A stretch of DNA of 64,000 nucleotides from JAHCHG01 sp041745765 (GCA_041745765.1 JBGTIH010000191.1:1-64000), one strand, 5' to 3'; shown: positions 17,053 through 25,998, numbered from the stretch's first letter. Made by a program: numbers and translations. The notes: a model not told the origin generated them from the sequence alone.

Positions 17053-17104
17053 ATGGTTAATTGTAAATTGAAGTGTATAGAAACACTAATTTACAATTAA
17101 CCAT
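17053..17104 (-). other. Hairpin in the metG leader
   Basis: ATGGTTAATTGTAAATT and its perfect complement (17 bases each, 17053-17069 and 17088-17104) flank an 18-base loop that itself contains AGTGT and ACACT. It ends 25 bases upstream of the metG ATG. It could form in the 5' UTR of metG or be an intergenic repeat unit. Confidence 0.55.
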
Positions 17105-17246
17105 AGCTTTTTCGTTTTGTATTATATATTTTTAATTTTACTTTTAAAATTCTGAAAAACCGAATAATTACTTTTCAGACAAAAGTTACAAAGCTATCCT
17201 GTTTATTCAATTTTCCATTACTTTTTTTTTCATCAAAACAACGGCT

Positions 17247-17915
17247 ATGAACTACGACAAACTAAGAGAAAACATAATCACAACTTATCAAATAGCTAAA
17301 TCAAGAAATTGGTTTATTGATTCTGTTTTGAAAATAGATATTCCTGCAACTATTGAAGAGATAAACAAATTGGAAAACTCAATTGGAAAGAAACTTCCGA
17401 ATCAAATGAGAGATTTGTTAACCAATATGTCGAAATCAGTTAATCTTTACTATCAAATAGAAGAAGAAATTCCAAAAGAATTTGGACAAATTTTTTCAGG
17501 AGATTTTTTTTATAACTTGAAACTAATTAAGAATCTGAATAAGCAATTTAATGAATGGATTTTAGCTTCACTTGATGAATCTTTAAATGACATTGAGTCA
17601 ATAGAAATTACAAAACGTATAAAGGACAATAAAACAGTATTTCTCAGGGTTTCAACAGGAGATTTAATTGCCGTAGATGATGAAACCAATGAAGTAATTT
17701 ATTTCGATCACGAAGGTGATACTATGCACGGTAAAATTTTAGCTAAGGATTTGAATACATTTCTGGAGCAATGGTCACAAATGGGATTCTTTGGAACAGA
17801 AGGATGGCAGTTCAAATCAATGTACGATTTTGAAAATGACAAATTGAAATCATCCAACGATGAAAAAGTAATTCGTTGGATAAACTGGCTAAATATGACA
17901 ACTAGCCAACAATAG
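17247..17915 (+). CDS. SMI1/KNR4 family protein
   Basis: The 222-residue protein carries the SMI1/KNR4 (SUKH) outline: ATIEEINKLENSIGKKLPNQMRDLL at the start, then a FFYNLKLIKNLNKQF segment, and FLRVSTGDLIAVDDETNEVIYFDHEG near residues 130-160. SUKH proteins often act as immunity proteins against contact-dependent or polymorphic toxins. No toxin gene is adjacent, so it may be a solitary or orphan immunity protein. It is more AT-rich than flanking genes, consistent with transfer. No strong ribosome binding site is seen. Confidence 0.7.
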   Translation: MNYDKLRENIITTYQIAKSRNWFIDSVLKIDIPATIEEINKLENSIGKKLPNQMRDLLTNMSKSVNLYYQIEEEIPKEFGQIFSGDFFYNLKLIKNLNKQFNEWILASLDESLNDIESIEITKRIKDNKTVFLRVSTGDLIAVDDETNEVIYFDHEGDTMHGKILAKDLNTFLEQWSQMGFFGTEGWQFKSMYDFENDKLKSSNDEKVIRWINWLNMTTSQQ

Positions 17916-17936
17916 CATATTGGTTAATCTCATTAG

Positions 17937-18064
17937 AAGCTATCTCAAAAATATAAACCAACAGTTAAGCGAACGGTCTTTGACCGCGTTTCACCGTTGT
18001 TTTTTGAGGTAATCGCGGTTAAAGACTGTTTACTTAACCGAATATTTTATTTTCGAGATAGCTT
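17937..18064. repeat. Long imperfect palindrome
   Basis: Outer arms AAGCTATCTC... and ...GAGATAGCTT, and inner arms CAGTTAAGCGAACGGTCTTTG with a near complement AAAGACTGTTTACTTAACC, fold into one 128-base hairpin between the convergent SMI1 and M28 genes. It is longer than a usual terminator and could be a miniature inverted-repeat element, which may also terminate both genes. Confidence 0.65.
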
Positions 18065-18076
18065 TTAGCAAATCTT

Positions 18077-19741
18077 TTATTTCCGGTTCGGCTGCGCGCT
18101 CGAAAATTCGTCATTCGGATTATATGCGGGCAATTTTTCGACATTCGACGCTCTTAAGGCAATTCCGAGCGTTACGTCGAGCATCTGAATCGCGCCGTCA
18201 TATTGCCATTCTTCGCGGAATTCGTCCGACGGCTGATGATAATGATTTTTATTGAAATCGGCGAAAAACTTTTCCGCCCAACCTTTTTCACGATTTACAA
18301 AATCATCGCCGCTTCGAATGCTCAGAGCCGGAATTCCGGCTTTGGCGAACGGAAAATGATCGGAACGAAAAAAATAACCCTGCTCCGGACGATTGTCGGG
18401 CATAAAAGTCATCGAGCGTTTTTTGAGTTCTTCCGTAACGAACGCGCCAAGCGTTGAGCGTTCCGCGCCTAACGCGCCGTAATTGCTTGTTTTTCCGTAA
18501 AAATTTCCGCCGTCAATATTGATATTCGCCGCCGTTTTATCAAGGGGGAAAACCGGATTTTTGACATACCACTCCGCGCCAAGAAGTCCTTGCTCTTCAG
18601 CGGTTACAAACAGAAAAACCTGTGAGCGTTTCGGTTGCTGATCTTTCGGCAGTTTCGTGATCGCCTGCGCCATCGAAATCACCTGCGCCACGCCGGAAGC
18701 ATTATCGAGCGCACCGTTGTAAATCGCATCGCCGTCGGCATTCGGTTTACCGACACCGAGATGATCCCAATGCGCTGTATAAACGACAAATTCATTTTTC
18801 AAATTCGCGTCCGAACCTTCCCAAAATCCGACGACATTGTTTGATTCGACCTTGTTTATTTCGGCTTTCAAATTGATGTTTATTTTTGTATTTAATTCGA
18901 CGGGCTGAAAATCTCTCGTTTTTGCACGATTCATCAAATCGCTCATACTCAAATTTGACGATTTTAGAAATTCTTCAACCTTCGCATCGCGCATCCACGC
19001 CTTCATTTGCAGAAACGGCGTTTTATTCGTTTCGGTGCGCGCAATATCGAATCTTTCCGTGCCGCCAAACGAAGTTTCGACGACGTTCCAACCGTAGCCC
19101 GCCATTTGGTCGGTGTGAATCAAAATCACGCCTTTCGCGCCGCGCCGTGCGGCTTCTTCGTATTTATAAGTCCAGCGTCCGTAATATGTCAGAGCCTTTC
19201 CGCCGAACAGATTCGGCTCTTTTTCTGTTGCCGGAGGTTCGTTGACAAACATCAGCAAAATTTTGTCTTTATAAAGCGAAGCGTCGCCCTTGTAATCATT
19301 CCAATTCTGCTCCAGCGCATTGATCCCATAACCGACAAAAACCAGATCGCCTTCGACGCTGACATCATTTTTCTGCGCGTCGGTAAAGGCGACAAAATCC
19401 GAGCCGAAATTAAATGTAAACGCCTTTTTGTCGGAAAGACTCGAAACATTCAAAACCGTTGCGGGATCGGATTTCAAACCGACCAGCGAAACCGGCTGAA
19501 AATAGCTGCCGTTGTTTCCCGGTTTGATCCCGGCGAGTTCCAAACGGCTGGCGATATATTTCGCCGCCAATTCCCCGCCGCGCGTTCCCGGCGCACGACC
19601 TTCAAAACCGTCATCCGACAAAAACTTTATCGTCGAACGCAAATCGTTTTCACTGAAAAGATTTGTGTAATTCGATGTTTGGGCAAACGAATTCAATGAT
19701 ATAACAAATATAATCAGTATTATTACGAAAGTTTTATTCAT
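18077..19741 (-). CDS. M28 family zinc peptidase
   Basis: Exported aminopeptidase-type enzyme of 554 residues. A signal peptide (FVISLNSFAQ) precedes an M28 core interrupted by a PA (protease-associated) insertion: GKALTYYGRWTYKYEEAARRG and GVILIHTD are typical of PA domains. Zinc-site motifs are AHWDHLG (His, Asp), NGALDNASG (bridging Asp), AEEQGLLGAEWY (catalytic Glu and Glu ligand) and FRSDHFPFA (His). Likely a periplasmic or outer-membrane-facing aminopeptidase scavenging peptides. Last gene of the sir2-larC-folE run; 6-base gap to the preceding gene. Confidence 0.9.
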   Translation of the reverse strand: MNKTFVIILIIFVISLNSFAQTSNYTNLFSENDLRSTIKFLSDDGFEGRAPGTRGGELAAKYIASRLELAGIKPGNNGSYFQPVSLVGLKSDPATVLNVSSLSDKKAFTFNFGSDFVAFTDAQKNDVSVEGDLVFVGYGINALEQNWNDYKGDASLYKDKILLMFVNEPPATEKEPNLFGGKALTYYGRWTYKYEEAARRGAKGVILIHTDQMAGYGWNVVETSFGGTERFDIARTETNKTPFLQMKAWMRDAKVEEFLKSSNLSMSDLMNRAKTRDFQPVELNTKININLKAEINKVESNNVVGFWEGSDANLKNEFVVYTAHWDHLGVGKPNADGDAIYNGALDNASGVAQVISMAQAITKLPKDQQPKRSQVFLFVTAEEQGLLGAEWYVKNPVFPLDKTAANINIDGGNFYGKTSNYGALGAERSTLGAFVTEELKKRSMTFMPDNRPEQGYFFRSDHFPFAKAGIPALSIRSGDDFVNREKGWAEKFFADFNKNHYHQPSDEFREEWQYDGAIQMLDVTLGIALRASNVEKLPAYNPNDEFSSAQPNRK

Positions 19742-19747
19742 ATCTTT

Positions 19748-20161
19748 TTAATTTCCTATAACGATTAGTTCATTTTCAGCAAAATAGAAATCATCCTTCA
19801 ATAAATCATCAACTTTAATTTCTTTTTTAACTTCACATTCTTCTTCTCCACCTGCCCAAGTTCCGAATAACTCAAGTGAAATTTCTTTTTCTAACAATTC
19901 TTTCAATTGTTTATGCAATTGATTTTGATTTTCCTTTTTAACTTCAATTTCTGAAAAATCGGGATAATTAAAATCAAATTCTTGTCTAAATCCACAACCG
20001 CAACCTTCCATTGAAGCAACATAAGAAACATTATTTTTAGAAAAATGTTTCGGTTTAATTTGATTACTCTCAATTTCAGAAATAGTCACTTTTGGATTTT
20101 CCTCAGTCCACTCAACAGTTTGTAAGTGTTGATCTGAACCAAGATAAAGCATAAAACACAT
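19748..20161 (-). CDS. Unknown protein with a GCGCG motif
   Basis: The 137-residue product is acidic with no signal peptide or membrane segment. A distinctive ASMEGCGCGFRQ (about residues 50-61) places two cysteines around a glycine; ECEVKK near residue 108 adds a third. Sequence on either side resembles small cytosolic proteins of unknown function in other bacteria, but I do not recognise a family with certainty. It lies within 4 bases of folE upstream and 6 bases of the M28 gene downstream, so it is in the same transcript. The ATG has only weak GGTTAAAATT before it. Confidence 0.6.
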   Translation of the reverse strand: MCFMLYLGSDQHLQTVEWTEENPKVTISEIESNQIKPKHFSKNNVSYVASMEGCGCGFRQEFDFNYPDFSEIEVKKENQNQLHKQLKELLEKEISLELFGTWAGGEEECEVKKEIKVDDLLKDDFYFAENELIVIGN

Positions 20162-20165
20162 AATT

Positions 20166-20747
20166 TTAACCTTTAATCAAACTCATCGCTTCCGCACGCG
20201 TTCGCGCATCTTTTCTAAAACCGCCCAAAACGCTGGAAGTTATCGTTTTAGAACCCGGTTTTTTCACACCGCGCAAGGTCATACAAGTGTGTTCGGCTTC
20301 CATCACGACCATTACGCCAATCGGCTGGAGTTCTTCAAAAAGCGTATTGGCGATCTGCTGCGTCAGGCGTTCCTGCACCTGCAATCTTTTGGCGAAAATC
20401 TCGGCGATTCGCGCCAGTTTCGACAAACCGACGATTCGCCCGCCTTTCGGAATATATGCAATATGAACTTTCCCGACAAACGGCGCGAGATGATGTTCGC
20501 AGACCGAAGCAATCGAAATATCTTTGACGATCACCATTTCATCGTGCGAATCGCCCGGCAGCGGCACGATTTCCGCCCGCGCGTCCTGCCACATTCCTTC
20601 GGTCAGTTCGGCGTAAAAATTCGCCACGCGTTCCGGAGTTTTTCGCAAACCGTCGCGTTCCGGGTCTTCGCCCATTCCTTCGAGCATCAAACGCACGCCC
20701 GCCGCAATTTTTTCCAAATCAATTTTATTTTTTTGTTCTTTCGCCAA
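20166..20747 (-). CDS. folE: GTP cyclohydrolase I
   Basis: FolE converts GTP to 7,8-dihydroneopterin triphosphate, the first step of folate (and tetrahydrobiopterin or queuosine-type) synthesis. Zinc ligands are visible in SVCEHHLAPF (Cys83, His86) and AEHTCMTLRG (Cys155). YIPKGGRIVGLSKLAR and QERLTQQIA are typical. Length 193 is standard. The start codon appears to be TTG, one base after the larC stop (TAAATTG), with no ribosome binding site of its own, so it is likely coupled to larC. Confidence 0.95.
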   Translation of the reverse strand: MAKEQKNKIDLEKIAAGVRLMLEGMGEDPERDGLRKTPERVANFYAELTEGMWQDARAEIVPLPGDSHDEMVIVKDISIASVCEHHLAPFVGKVHIAYIPKGGRIVGLSKLARIAEIFAKRLQVQERLTQQIANTLFEELQPIGVMVVMEAEHTCMTLRGVKKPGSKTITSSVLGGFRKDARTRAEAMSLIKG

Positions 20748-20748
20748 T

Positions 20749-21981
20749 TTAGTTTATTTCCAATTTTTCTAGAATTCTTTTTTCGACCTCTTTCAGTGGA
20801 ACTTCTAATTTTACCGCAATTTCCCGTATTTGGTCATATTCGGGCTTGGCATTAACGATTTTGCCTTTATATTCCGCAATTTTTATATCAATTTCGCCGA
20901 ATTCAGTTTCGATTTTTTGAGTCTTTCGTTCAAGAAAATCTCTTTTAATTTTTGAAATGCGAATGCCGAGCGTCGAAGTTTCAGTATAAAGCAATTCGGT
21001 AAAAATTTCCTTTTTGTCCGGCTCGCAAAGAATCGAAACAAGCGTCGCCGGACGATTTTTCTTCATCTGAATCGGCGTGAACCAGCAATCCAAACAGCCG
21101 AGTTCAAAAGCTTTTTCCATCACATAACCCAAAATCTGCGGCGAAAGATCATCAATATTTGTTTCTAATAAAATCAAATCATCGTTTTCAAATCTGTGTC
21201 TATCTGTGTTTATCTGTGGATGATTTTCTTCCTTTGCGTCTTTGCGTCTTCGCGTCTTTGCGTTAGAAATTTCTCCAATCATTAAACGAAGAACATTCGG
21301 AAAATCCTTATATTCGCGAGTTCCCGCGCCGTAAGCCGTTTTTTCGACGCGCATTTCGGGAAGTTTTCCGAATTCTTCGCAAACCGCCGCAATGATCGCC
21401 GCGCCGGTCGGCGTAATCAGTTCGCCTTCGATTTCGGTCGAATAAATTGGAATATTTTGTAAAAGCTCAATAACGGCGGGCGGCGGAACGGGAAATTTTC
21501 CGTGCGCCTTTTTTACAAAACCGCTTCCGACGTGAATCTTTGAACAAACGAATTTTTCGATTCCCAACAGTTCAAACCCGATACAAGCCCCGACGACATC
21601 AATGATCGCGTCCATCGCGCCGACTTCGTGAAAATGCACTTTTTTGACATCTATCCCGTGAACTTTCGCTTCGGCAACCGCCAGTTTCGTAAAAATTTCG
21701 ATCGCGCGTTTTTTTACAGAATCATTAAGGCGCGAATCGTTAATTATTTTCTCGATTGTGTGCAGATGCCGGTGCGCGTGTTCGTGCGGAACTTTGACTT
21801 CAACGTGAATCGCCGAAATTCCCGATTTGTCTTTGGTCGTGATTTCAAGCTCGAAATCCGCAATTTCAAGCCTTTTCAATTGTTCGATCAATTCATTTTC
21901 ATCAACACCGAGCGCGACGAGCGCGCCGAGAATCATATTTCCGCTCGCACCTGCAAAGCAGTCGAAATAAAGAATTTTCAT
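20749..21981 (-). CDS. larC: Nickel-pincer cofactor biosynthesis protein LarC
   Basis: LarC inserts nickel into the pyridinium dithio-thiocarboxylate precursor to make the lactate racemase cofactor. Present are YFDCFAGASGNMILGAL at the start, VHFHEVGAMDAIIDV, ELITPTGAAI, and the C-terminal ETNIDDLSPQ plus KKNRPATLVSIL. In some Lactobacillales the two halves (LarC1 and LarC2) are joined by ribosomal frameshifting; here it is one frame. At the join, just before ETNIDD, about 26 residues (residues 239-266, SNAKTRRRKDAKEEN onward) are encoded by short tandem repeats. The ATG at 21981 is the family start; an upstream TTG (22017) is unlikely. LarB, LarE and LarA are not in the window. Confidence 0.92.
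   Translation of the reverse strand: MKILYFDCFAGASGNMILGALVALGVDENELIEQLKRLEIADFELEITTKDKSGISAIHVEVKVPHEHAHRHLHTIEKIINDSRLNDSVKKRAIEIFTKLAVAEAKVHGIDVKKVHFHEVGAMDAIIDVVGACIGFELLGIEKFVCSKIHVGSGFVKKAHGKFPVPPPAVIELLQNIPIYSTEIEGELITPTGAAIIAAVCEEFGKLPEMRVEKTAYGAGTREYKDFPNVLRLMIGEISNAKTRRRKDAKEENHPQINTDRHRFENDDLILLETNIDDLSPQILGYVMEKAFELGCLDCWFTPIQMKKNRPATLVSILCEPDKKEIFTELLYTETSTLGIRISKIKRDFLERKTQKIETEFGEIDIKIAEYKGKIVNAKPEYDQIREIAVKLEVPLKEVEKRILEKLEIN
21191..21268. repeat. Short tandem repeats inside larC
   Basis: Read on the plus strand: three 10-base units of ATCTGTGTCT type (21192-21221), a short spacer, then four 8-base units CTTTGCGT/CTTCGCGT (21232-21263). The total is 78 bases, 26 codons, so the reading frame is kept. 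Such units are usually intergenic. Confidence 0.85.
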
Positions 21982-22025
21982 AGATAAAATTTCAACACAA
22001 TTCTTTTGAGAACTCAAAATCTATT

Positions 22026-22745
22026 TTAGAGATTTTCAATTTCAATTTTCGGCAAAATTTCGCCCGCCTTTCCGCGATAAGAATAATCGCAAAAGGAAGT
22101 TAAAGTAGTTTCATCGGGATTTATTTCAATTAATTTTGCACCGTTGAATTTCGCAATTTCGGCAAGTCCTGCCGCCGGATAAACGAGCGCGGAAGTTCCG
22201 ATGATAAAAAAAACATCGCATTGACGCGCCTTTTGTTCGGCTTTTTCAAACGCGCCGATGGGCAGCATTTCGCCGAATAAAACGACATCAGGGCGCAGTT
22301 TTTCGGCGCAGTTTTCGCAATGCGTCGGCTGGTGCGGAACGTCATCGAATTTTAATTGATAGATTTTTCCGCATTTTTCGCAGCTTGCGCGATTGATATT
22401 GCCGTGCAGTTCGATGACATTTTTCGAACCGGCGCGTTCGTGCAGACCGTCAACATTTTGCGTCACGAGCGTAAAATCTTCAAACTTTTCTTGCCATTCC
22501 GCCAAAACAAAATGTGCCGAGTTCGGCTGGCAATCCTTATAAACGCCGCGCCGGAAATCGAACCATTCCCAAACCGCGTCCAAATCTTCCCTGACCATTC
22601 GTGCTGAAGAAATCTGTTCAAACGGCATTCCCTTCCAAACCACCGAACTGCCGCCGCCGCGAAACGTCGGAATGCCGGATTCTGCGGAAATTCCCGCTCC
22701 GGTTAAAATAAAAACTCTCAAAGATTTATTAAAAAAATCCACCAT
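22026..22745 (-). CDS. Sir2 family NAD-dependent protein deacylase
   Basis: Sirtuin of about 239 residues. It has the NAD-binding GAGISAESGIPTFRG, TQNVDGLHERAG, the catalytic His in IELHGN, a four-cysteine zinc site (CEKCG and CENC) and IGTSALVYPAAGL. Such enzymes remove acetyl, succinyl or related groups from lysines using NAD. An RGVYKDCQPNSAHF segment suggests the bacterial CobB-like class, though the substrate residues are not clear enough to call acyl preference. The ATG at 22745 is preferred over an in-frame TTG at 22760. First gene of the five-gene run down to the M28 peptidase. Confidence 0.92.
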   Translation of the reverse strand: MVDFFNKSLRVFILTGAGISAESGIPTFRGGGSSVVWKGMPFEQISSARMVREDLDAVWEWFDFRRGVYKDCQPNSAHFVLAEWQEKFEDFTLVTQNVDGLHERAGSKNVIELHGNINRASCEKCGKIYQLKFDDVPHQPTHCENCAEKLRPDVVLFGEMLPIGAFEKAEQKARQCDVFFIIGTSALVYPAAGLAEIAKFNGAKLIEINPDETTLTSFCDYSYRGKAGEILPKIEIENL

Positions 22746-22898
22746 TTTTTCAAGTTTCAAATATAAATTTCAACAGAACTCAAAATTTTCTTTCAAACAA
22801 ATTTAAAGTTTATTTCTGTTTTATGTCCTATTTTTTAATATTTCTACGCATTTAACTACACAAAGAAATTTCAACCTATTTTGAGGAGATTTTAATAT

Positions 22899-23258
22899 AT
22901 GACTGATGAAGAAACAAAGAAAAATGCTAAAAAAATTAGGGACTATTTAAAGAGTGAATTTGGAAAAAAAATTGCTGATAAGATTTTAGAGAAAATTGCA
23001 AAAAGGTTGGGGGTTTCAACCTATTTGTCATTCATAAAAATGGATTTTCCCGGCAAAAAATTAGCAGATGTCACAGTTTTTACACTTAAAATCGCTTATT
23101 TCTATGGATTTTACGAATTAAATTCAAGTAGAAATCTAAATCCTTATAATCCCAAAGAAAGTTCACAGGAAGATCCTTACATTGAATATTTGTTATATTC
23201 GTGGATTAAAGGAAACCCCGGTTATATTTGGCAGTTTCAAGGCGTATTTAATAACTAA
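22899..23258 (+). CDS. Small protein of unknown function
   Basis: A 119-residue, Lys-rich, AT-rich gene with a good ribosome binding site (TTTTGAGGAG, ATG at 22899). The N-terminal half is helical and charged (KKNAKKIRDYLKSEFGKKIADK); the C-terminal half is aromatic (YIEYLLYSWIKGNPGYIWQFQG). There is no signal peptide or clear membrane helix. I do not recognise a family. It lies alone between the divergent sir2 and argS. Confidence 0.5.
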   Translation: MTDEETKKNAKKIRDYLKSEFGKKIADKILEKIAKRLGVSTYLSFIKMDFPGKKLADVTVFTLKIAYFYGFYELNSSRNLNPYNPKESSQEDPYIEYLLYSWIKGNPGYIWQFQGVFNN

Positions 23259-23345
23259 AATTTATTGAATTTCACTTAACTTAATTATTTTGCTTTTGCT
23301 TTTTCTCAAAGTTGCTCGTTATACTTCTTGTTTCTGAAAAAAGTT

Positions 23346-25332
23346 ATGAATCTTTTACAGTTACAAGAAGAAATACGGGGAAAAGTCAAGCAAACCGCGA
23401 GCGAAGTTTTTAACGTCGAAATTGACCAGATCGCCGCTGAAGTTCCGCCGAAAACGGAGTTTGGCGATCTGGCGTTTCCTGTCGCATTCGAACTTGCCAA
23501 ACAGATCAAACAGCAAACGGGTGAAAAGCAAAATCCCCGCGCAATTGCAGAAAAACTTAAATCCGCGCTCGAAGAATTCGATTTTGTCGAACGAATCGAG
23601 ATTGCCGGTCCGGGATATTTGAATATTTTCTACAACCGTGCCAAGTTTTTGGCGGAAAACTCTCAAGAATCCAAATTCCAAATTCCAAAAGGTTTGCATC
23701 GAACATACCTCCGTCAATCCGAATAAAGCCGCGCATATCGGACACGTGCGCAATTCCGTGATCGGCGATACTTTCGTACGAATTCTGCGGGCAAACGGAA
23801 AAAGCGTCGAAATTCAGAATTACATTGATAATACGGGCGTTCAGGTCGCCGATGTCGTCGTCGGATTTATTTATCTTTTAAAGATGAACTTGGAGAACAT
23901 TGTCGAACTCGCCGAAAAATTATCGAGCGAAGGCATTTCTTTCGATTATTATTGCTGGGATTTATATGCGCGGGTCGGGCAAGAATATCTAAAGGATGAA
24001 GAATTAAAAACAAAACGCGCCGAAGTTTTGCATCTGGTCGAAGAAGGAAACAACGAAACGGCAAAGCTTGCCGATTTTGTGGCGACGAAAAATGTTCACT
24101 GCATTTTGAACACGATGGAGCGGCTTTCAATTCGCTACGATCTGCTGCCGCGCGAATCGGAAATTCTGCATCTGCATTTCTGGCAAAAAGCGTTTGAAGA
24201 AATGAAGGCGCGGCAAGTTATCAAATTTGAATCCGAAGGAAAAAACGCGGGCTGTTGGGTGATGCCGACCGATTCGCACACCGGAAACGACGAACACGAT
24301 TCCGATAAAATTCTCGTCAGATCAAACGGAATCGTAACTTACACAGGCAAAGACATCGCCTATCAAATGTGGAAACTCGGTCTGCTCGGTTTGGATTTTA
24401 ATTACAAACTTTTTCACACATACAACGACGGAAAGCAAGTCTGGATCACGACCGCCGAAGATTCGGTCGGTGAAAATATTCCTGCATTCGGACACGCGGA
24501 AACGGTTTACAATGTCATTGACTCGCGCCAATCTTATCCGCAGGAAGTTGTAAAAAAAGGGGTTGCGGTTATTTTTCCCGAAAAAGGCGAAAACGCGAGC
24601 GTTCATCTTTCTTATGAAATGGTGGCACTTTCTCCTGCAGCGGCGGAAGAATTAGGTTTTAAATTGTCCGACGAAGACAAACAAAAATCCTTCGTCGAAA
24701 TGTCCGGCAGAAAAGGTCTGGGCGTAAAAGCCGATGATTTGATAAATCGTTTGGAAGAAAATGCTTTGATGGAAGTTTCTTCAAGAAATCCCGAAATGTC
24801 TTCGGAAAAACACAAATTGATCGCTCATCAAATCGCCATCGGAGCATTAAGATATTTTCTTTTGAAATATACGAAAAATACCGTTGTCGTCTTCGATTTC
24901 AAAGATGCACTGGCTTTTGAAGGTGAAACAGGCGTTTATTGTCAAAATGCCGCTGTTCGATTTAATTCGATTTTTAAGAAATTGGAAGAAACCGCTCTGG
25001 AAAATTCCATAAACATTATTTCAGTTGAAAGCCAAAAAGTTTCCGAAATCTTTCGATCTGAAATCGGAAACGATATTTGGTCATTGGCGGTTTTATCGGC
25101 ACGGCTCGAAGAATCTGTTTCACAAGCTGTTTCTGCATCTGAACCGGCAATTGTAGCGAAATATACATTTAATCTGGCAAAAGCGATGCACCTATTTCAT
25201 CACAATCACCGAATTATTATTGAAGAAAATGCCGTCAAACGTGCTGTTTTAATCTTGATTGCCGATATTGCGCGTCGAACTTTGACTTCCGCACTTCAAA
25301 CTTTAGGAATCGAAGTTCCTGAAAGAATGTAA
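23346..25332 (+). pseudogene. argS: Arginyl-tRNA synthetase, interrupted by an apparent one-base frameshift
   Basis: The N-terminal frame (23346-23726) gives the Add-1 domain of ArgS (LLQLQEEIRGKVKQTAS, GDLAFPVAF, AGPGYLNIFYN). The catalytic part lies in the next frame: HTSVNPNKAAHIGHVRNS (HIGH motif), MSGRKGLGVKADDL (KMSKS-like loop) and the DALRxxLL-like anticodon domain with LFHHNHR near the end. Deleting one A in the AAAA run at 23687-23690 joins them perfectly as QIPK-VCIEHTS. argS is normally essential, so a sequencing or assembly indel is the simplest explanation; true mutation or programmed frameshift is possible. The ATG at 23346 is the family start. Confidence 0.9.
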
Positions 25333-25392
25333 AAATTTATAACCGAATGATTTATTTGCTAAAATAGATTGATAAATCAAAAGGAGTTTTTC

Positions 25393-25998
25393 TTGATTAT
25401 GTCCACATCCATCGAAACACCGCGAACAACAGCAATTCCGCGCGGCAATCCGTCTTCTAATAAAAAAACCAGATTTCGCACCGAAAAATCTGTGAATCGG
25501 TTTCTGATGAAAAATAAAAATTATGAATATGTTGGCGGAAAATTGGAGAAAAAAAGTATGCCGAATGCAAAACACAGCGGAATCGCCGGGAGATTAACCA
25601 TAGAAATAGGAATTTACTTAAAAAAACATAAGATTGGACGAGTTTATCCCGAAGCGCATTTTCAAATCGGCGAAGATAAAAGAATTTCCGATGTCGCTTT
25701 TGTTTCTGCAGAAAGAATTCCTGAATCCGGTGAACCGCAAAAATTTTGGGACTTTGCGCCTGATCTAGCTGTTGAAATCGTTTCTCCGACAGATTTTTAT
25801 CAAGATGTTTTAGACAAAATTGATGATTATTTTAAAGCCGGCGTGAAAAAGGTTTGGCTGATTAATCCTGAAAAAGAAAATTTAACAGTTTATTTTTCGT
25901 TTGAGAAAACCAAGGTTTTATCAAAAAAAGTTTCTTTGACGAGTGAAAAAATCTTTCCGAATTTTAGTTTGAAACTGTCTGATATTTTTATTGATTAA
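25393..25998 (+). CDS. Uma2 family (DUF820) putative endonuclease
   Basis: A PD-(D/E)XK-fold protein of the Uma2 type. Motifs are YEYVGGKLEKK, RVYPEAHFQI, RISDVAFVS (Asp), DLAVEIVSPTD (Glu-X-Val in place of the K motif), and GVKKVWLINPE. Uma2 proteins are abundant in cyanobacteria, Chloroflexi and Acidobacteriota, and their in vivo role is unknown. A strong AAGGAG lies 6 bases before an in-frame TTG at 25393, and 12 bases before an ATG at 25399; the TTG is favoured by spacing. Upstream 30 residues are basic and likely flexible. Confidence 0.85.
   Translation: MIMSTSIETPRTTAIPRGNPSSNKKTRFRTEKSVNRFLMKNKNYEYVGGKLEKKSMPNAKHSGIAGRLTIEIGIYLKKHKIGRVYPEAHFQIGEDKRISDVAFVSAERIPESGEPQKFWDFAPDLAVEIVSPTDFYQDVLDKIDDYFKAGVKKVWLINPEKENLTVYFSFEKTKVLSKKVSLTSEKIFPNFSLKLSDIFID

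Noticed and set aside
19007..19699. 230-residue antisense frame in the M28 gene
   Set aside because: Opposite a well-supported peptidase with all zinc motifs; no family resemblance.
21184..21267. Programmed frameshift in larC as in lactobacilli
   Set aside because: Both halves are in one continuous frame, with no slippery site needed.
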